Assembly (NCBI GenBank): GCA_032191485.1
Contig: JAVDOI010000009.1
Span: 23,082,343-23,146,342, forward strand
Length of the DNA stretch: 64,000 bases
Source of the DNA: Leptoclinus maculatus
Lineage: Eukaryota > Chordata > Actinopteri > Perciformes > Stichaeidae
Reading direction: 5' to 3'
This document shows, in pieces, positions 61,424-64,000 of this stretch. Every line of letters begins with the position of its first letter. The stretch's first letter is position 1. Both the position numbers and the translations under genes were made by a program. Under the pieces are notes generated by a model, which ran no database searches, was not told where the DNA came from, and saw only the letters and a program-made list of their open reading frames with translations.

Positions 61424-63963
61424 TTAGTGGCCGATCAAAGAGGTCCAGTCAGGAAAGTTGTCGATCTCTCCGTTCTCGTTCAGCTGATGGTCTCCGTGTG
61501 TCAGTGTCAGCTTGTAGCGTAGACGCACCCTCCGCTAAAGGAAGAGGCCAAACATGTGAGATGTACATATGACTTTTTTTTATGACATACTATACAACGA
61601 CTTTTTTATTACACCCTATATTATGACTTTTTATGGCAAACCATACTATGACCAGAGTGTCAAATTAGCAAGCAATCCGCCAGTGAAAAGGGAAAGTCAC
61701 TCGCAGCTGCTATATAAAAGCAACGCCATTACCTGTAGGACATTATTAGTTTTGATTGACAGTCAAAGTTCACAGAATTGAAACAAATAATTAATAAAGA
61801 CGCACACACACACACACATACATACATACATGGGATTAAGAGAGCGCGAAAGAGAGATTGATTGTGGATATGGTCAGAGCTGACAGGCGATCAGAGCAGA
61901 GAAGAAATGAACAGTAAATGTGCGGCGTAGGTTTCATTTTGTCCATGAACAAACACTGCAGCACCTCAACGGTGAATATTGTTTGTTTCTTTGTTGTTCC
62001 AGGCTAAATATTCACTGTATGAATTGAAATGTATTGATAGTATATTTGAACACGTAGGCGGGTGCAGTCATGCGTGCATGTACGTGTGTACCCTCCTATG
62101 CCTGGGGGGGGGGAATTCACAAGCTACCCAGCAGGTTATAAAGTAATTAAACCAGCTCCACCTTTACAAGCACCGGGCCCTTCTGCATAACAAGTACTTA
62201 CTTTTGCTTATATTTGTACTTGAGCTTGTACTAATGTAGTACTGCTACTTTGAAGTAAAAGATCGGAGTACTTCTGCCACCACTGATGCTAAATGAACAG
62301 CACAGCACTACCCCTATTATAAACACAAACACACTGAAATGTAATGCTCTTATATACAAGTACGTTTTATGTACGGTAAGTAACAGTGAAGTAGGATGTT
62401 AGATCACTAACATGTTGAGCTTTTAATGTAAATCAACAGCGCTCCTCAAACTCACATTCTGAGGATTAGCCAATAGGAGGACCTGGGAGATGGCCGGCGG
62501 AGGCAGGAGAGGGTTGTATGAAGGTAGGTTTGTCCCAGAGGCAGGCTGAAGTTTCACCAATATGGTCTGCAGGACAAGTAATAAAATTACATTTAAATGG
62601 ATATTCAACTAATTCACGGAAAAAACGGTCGGCACAGCAAATCGTTGAATGATAAATGAATAAAATTAAATAAAAAAACAGTCTGGCCAATCTGAAGTGT
62701 CTCCAGTAGGAGGCGCCAGTAACACGAGGAAACTAACACATAATCAGTATAAAGGAGCAGCGAACCAATCAGCACTGGGCATCTGCTGAAACACATTTGT
62801 CTACATGGTAAGCTTTAACACAGAGACACTACGGGGGGGAAGATGTAGCAGCTGTTTATAACCAAACATGGTACTTACATGAGAAAACTGATATTGAGAT
62901 GGATTATTCTTCAATTAAAAAAACACGAGTACAAGAGACGAAATTTACAGACAAATTATTTGCATTGATGCTTTTATTTATATAGAGTTTGAGTTCCCAT
63001 CCATGCTCCTTAAATTAAATTAAAACAGCAAAGTACTCAAAAAATAAAACTCGCTTAAATCGCAGGTATAGATGACACTTAATTCTCAACAACTCGTACT
63101 TGTTTGATAAGAATTAAGAAGAATTGCAGTTTTTTTTTCATACCTTTGGAACAGCAGCTTGGAACAGGAAGTCTTTCACATGGAGGGCAGATGTGTTCAC
63201 CGTGGAGAGGACGACCACGGCGACACCTGGATGACCCGGCGGAGAGTCTTTGGCAAAATGGAGAGAGACGTGGACGCCGCCGTGATCGTACACAGTGATC
63301 GGCTCAATATTTCCTATCACAAACAAGAAAAAGAAACAGACATTTAGCCAGTGGGCGATAAACACATAATAAAGGAACTATGAAACACAAAGTTCAGCCA
63401 GCTGTTTGGCCAAATAAACATACTGGATTTGATGGTTTCCATTGGAACAAAGATGTTTTTCAGGAGTTCTGGGGTACATGTCACTGGATATCCAGACATT
63501 TCACTGAGCTGGTTCTGCGACTTGGACGGTGATTCCGACTCTGCAGTAAATTGTTGACCGTGAGGGAATGACCTGATAGAAGAAAAGGTCATTTTAGAAA
63601 TATGGACAGTAAATAAAGCCGGAGAACAAAACTAAATGAAACATGAATTGAGAGGAATGTGAGTCATATATACTGATGAAAGAAGGCAATTTTGTTTGTT
63701 TACTGCTTTGCCATTTCGTTTCGTTTGTCCAGCAACACACATCAGCAGGCGGACATTATTGGTGTGACTCCGTTATATAGACTTTTCTTTTTAAATGTAA
63801 TTTCTGATTTGGGCAGTCTACAATGGTTTCTTTCTTTCCTCCATCCTCACCAAATGCTAGTCCCGTTAGATGAAGCACTGCTCCCCCCACATCCACGGGC
63901 TCTCAACACCACACCTCTCCCTCCGTTCTGCTCAGCATTGTTCATCTGAACCTCTCCATTGAG
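61424..63963 (-). CDS. GGA-family clathrin adaptor, 3' exons (hinge end and GAE/ear domain), GGA3-like
   Basis: Monomeric adaptor for clathrin-coated carriers at the trans-Golgi network. Exons on the minus strand: 63851-63963 (tentative), 63424-63572, 63144-63313, 62456-62566, 61424-61534; phases agree, TAA at 61424-61426. The gamma-adaptin-ear domain is clear: ITVYDHGGVHVSLHFAKD, VNTSALHVKDFLFQAAVPK, VKLQPASGTNLPSYNPL, LPPPAISQVLLLANPQN, then RRVRLRYKLTLTHGD and a short tail ending IGH. The ear binds accessory proteins with acidic-phenylalanine motifs. Upstream, LLKNIFVPMETIKSS matches the hinge-ear junction of GGAs. From memory the block is closest to GGA3, but GGA1 and GGA2 are not excluded. 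The VHS, GAT and most hinge exons lie beyond the right edge. The 63851-63963 exon has good splice sites and phase but no recognisable similarity. Confidence 0.88.
61567..61652. repeat. Small array of the TATGACTTTTT-type repeat
   Basis: Three imperfect copies of TATGACTTTTTTATGACA-like units inside the last GGA intron, the same family as 59085-59965. Confidence 0.75.
61803..61830. repeat. (CA)n(CATA)n microsatellite
   Basis: CACACA run followed by CATA units within a GGA intron. Confidence 0.85.
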
Positions 63964-64000
63964 CTGACGGAAGAAGACAAAACTGTGTTAAACAGTTAAT

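Overview
The window comes from a bony-fish (teleost, probably percomorph) nuclear genome; the species cannot be named. The protein-coding genes are vertebrate and intron-rich with GT-AG junctions. Dinucleotide microsatellites are frequent, and several interspersed repeats look like families common in percomorph fish. I rebuilt the genes exon by exon, checking donor, acceptor and codon phase at every junction.

Layout, left to right. (1) 513-17051, plus strand: gtf3c1, the largest subunit of RNA polymerase III factor TFIIIC. It has 36 exons here; the first exons lie beyond the left edge. (2) 19490 to about 23232 and (3) 30488-33684, plus strand: two tandem ICAM-like adhesion receptors. Their three Ig-domain exons are almost identical, but their signal-peptide exons, promoters and 3' ends differ. 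About 8 kb of repeat-rich DNA, including a 1.1-kb non-autonomous hAT transposon with an intact target duplication, separates them. (4) 36671-41675, plus strand: cdc37, the Hsp90 kinase co-chaperone, 8 exons. (5) about 44.7-58.9 kb, plus strand: a PDE4 cAMP phosphodiesterase, pde4a by synteny, with UCR1, UCR2, the catalytic domain and a very long glutamate-rich C-terminal tail. (6) 61424 to beyond the right edge, minus strand: the 3' end of a GGA-family clathrin adaptor, tail-to-tail with pde4a.

The order ICAM - CDC37 - PDE4A matches human 19p13.2 (ICAM cluster - TYK2 - CDC37 - PDE4A). This supports both the ICAM identity and the PDE4A assignment. GTF3C1 lies on human chromosome 16p, so the window joins blocks that are separate in mammals. 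The genes are housekeeping or signalling genes plus an immune adhesion pair; nothing indicates a shared pathway or operon-like system.

The most interesting points are: the ICAM pair, with apparent gene conversion of the ectodomain exons, only amino-acid-changing differences in domains 1 and 2, different cytokine-type promoter motifs, and a degraded or altered membrane anchor in copy 1; the roughly 285-residue acidic PDE4 tail built partly from a 135-bp tandem repeat; the intact hAT MITE; a perfect 60-bp hairpin in a cdc37 intron; and an inverted array of TATACTATGACTTTTT-type repeats between pde4a and the GGA gene.
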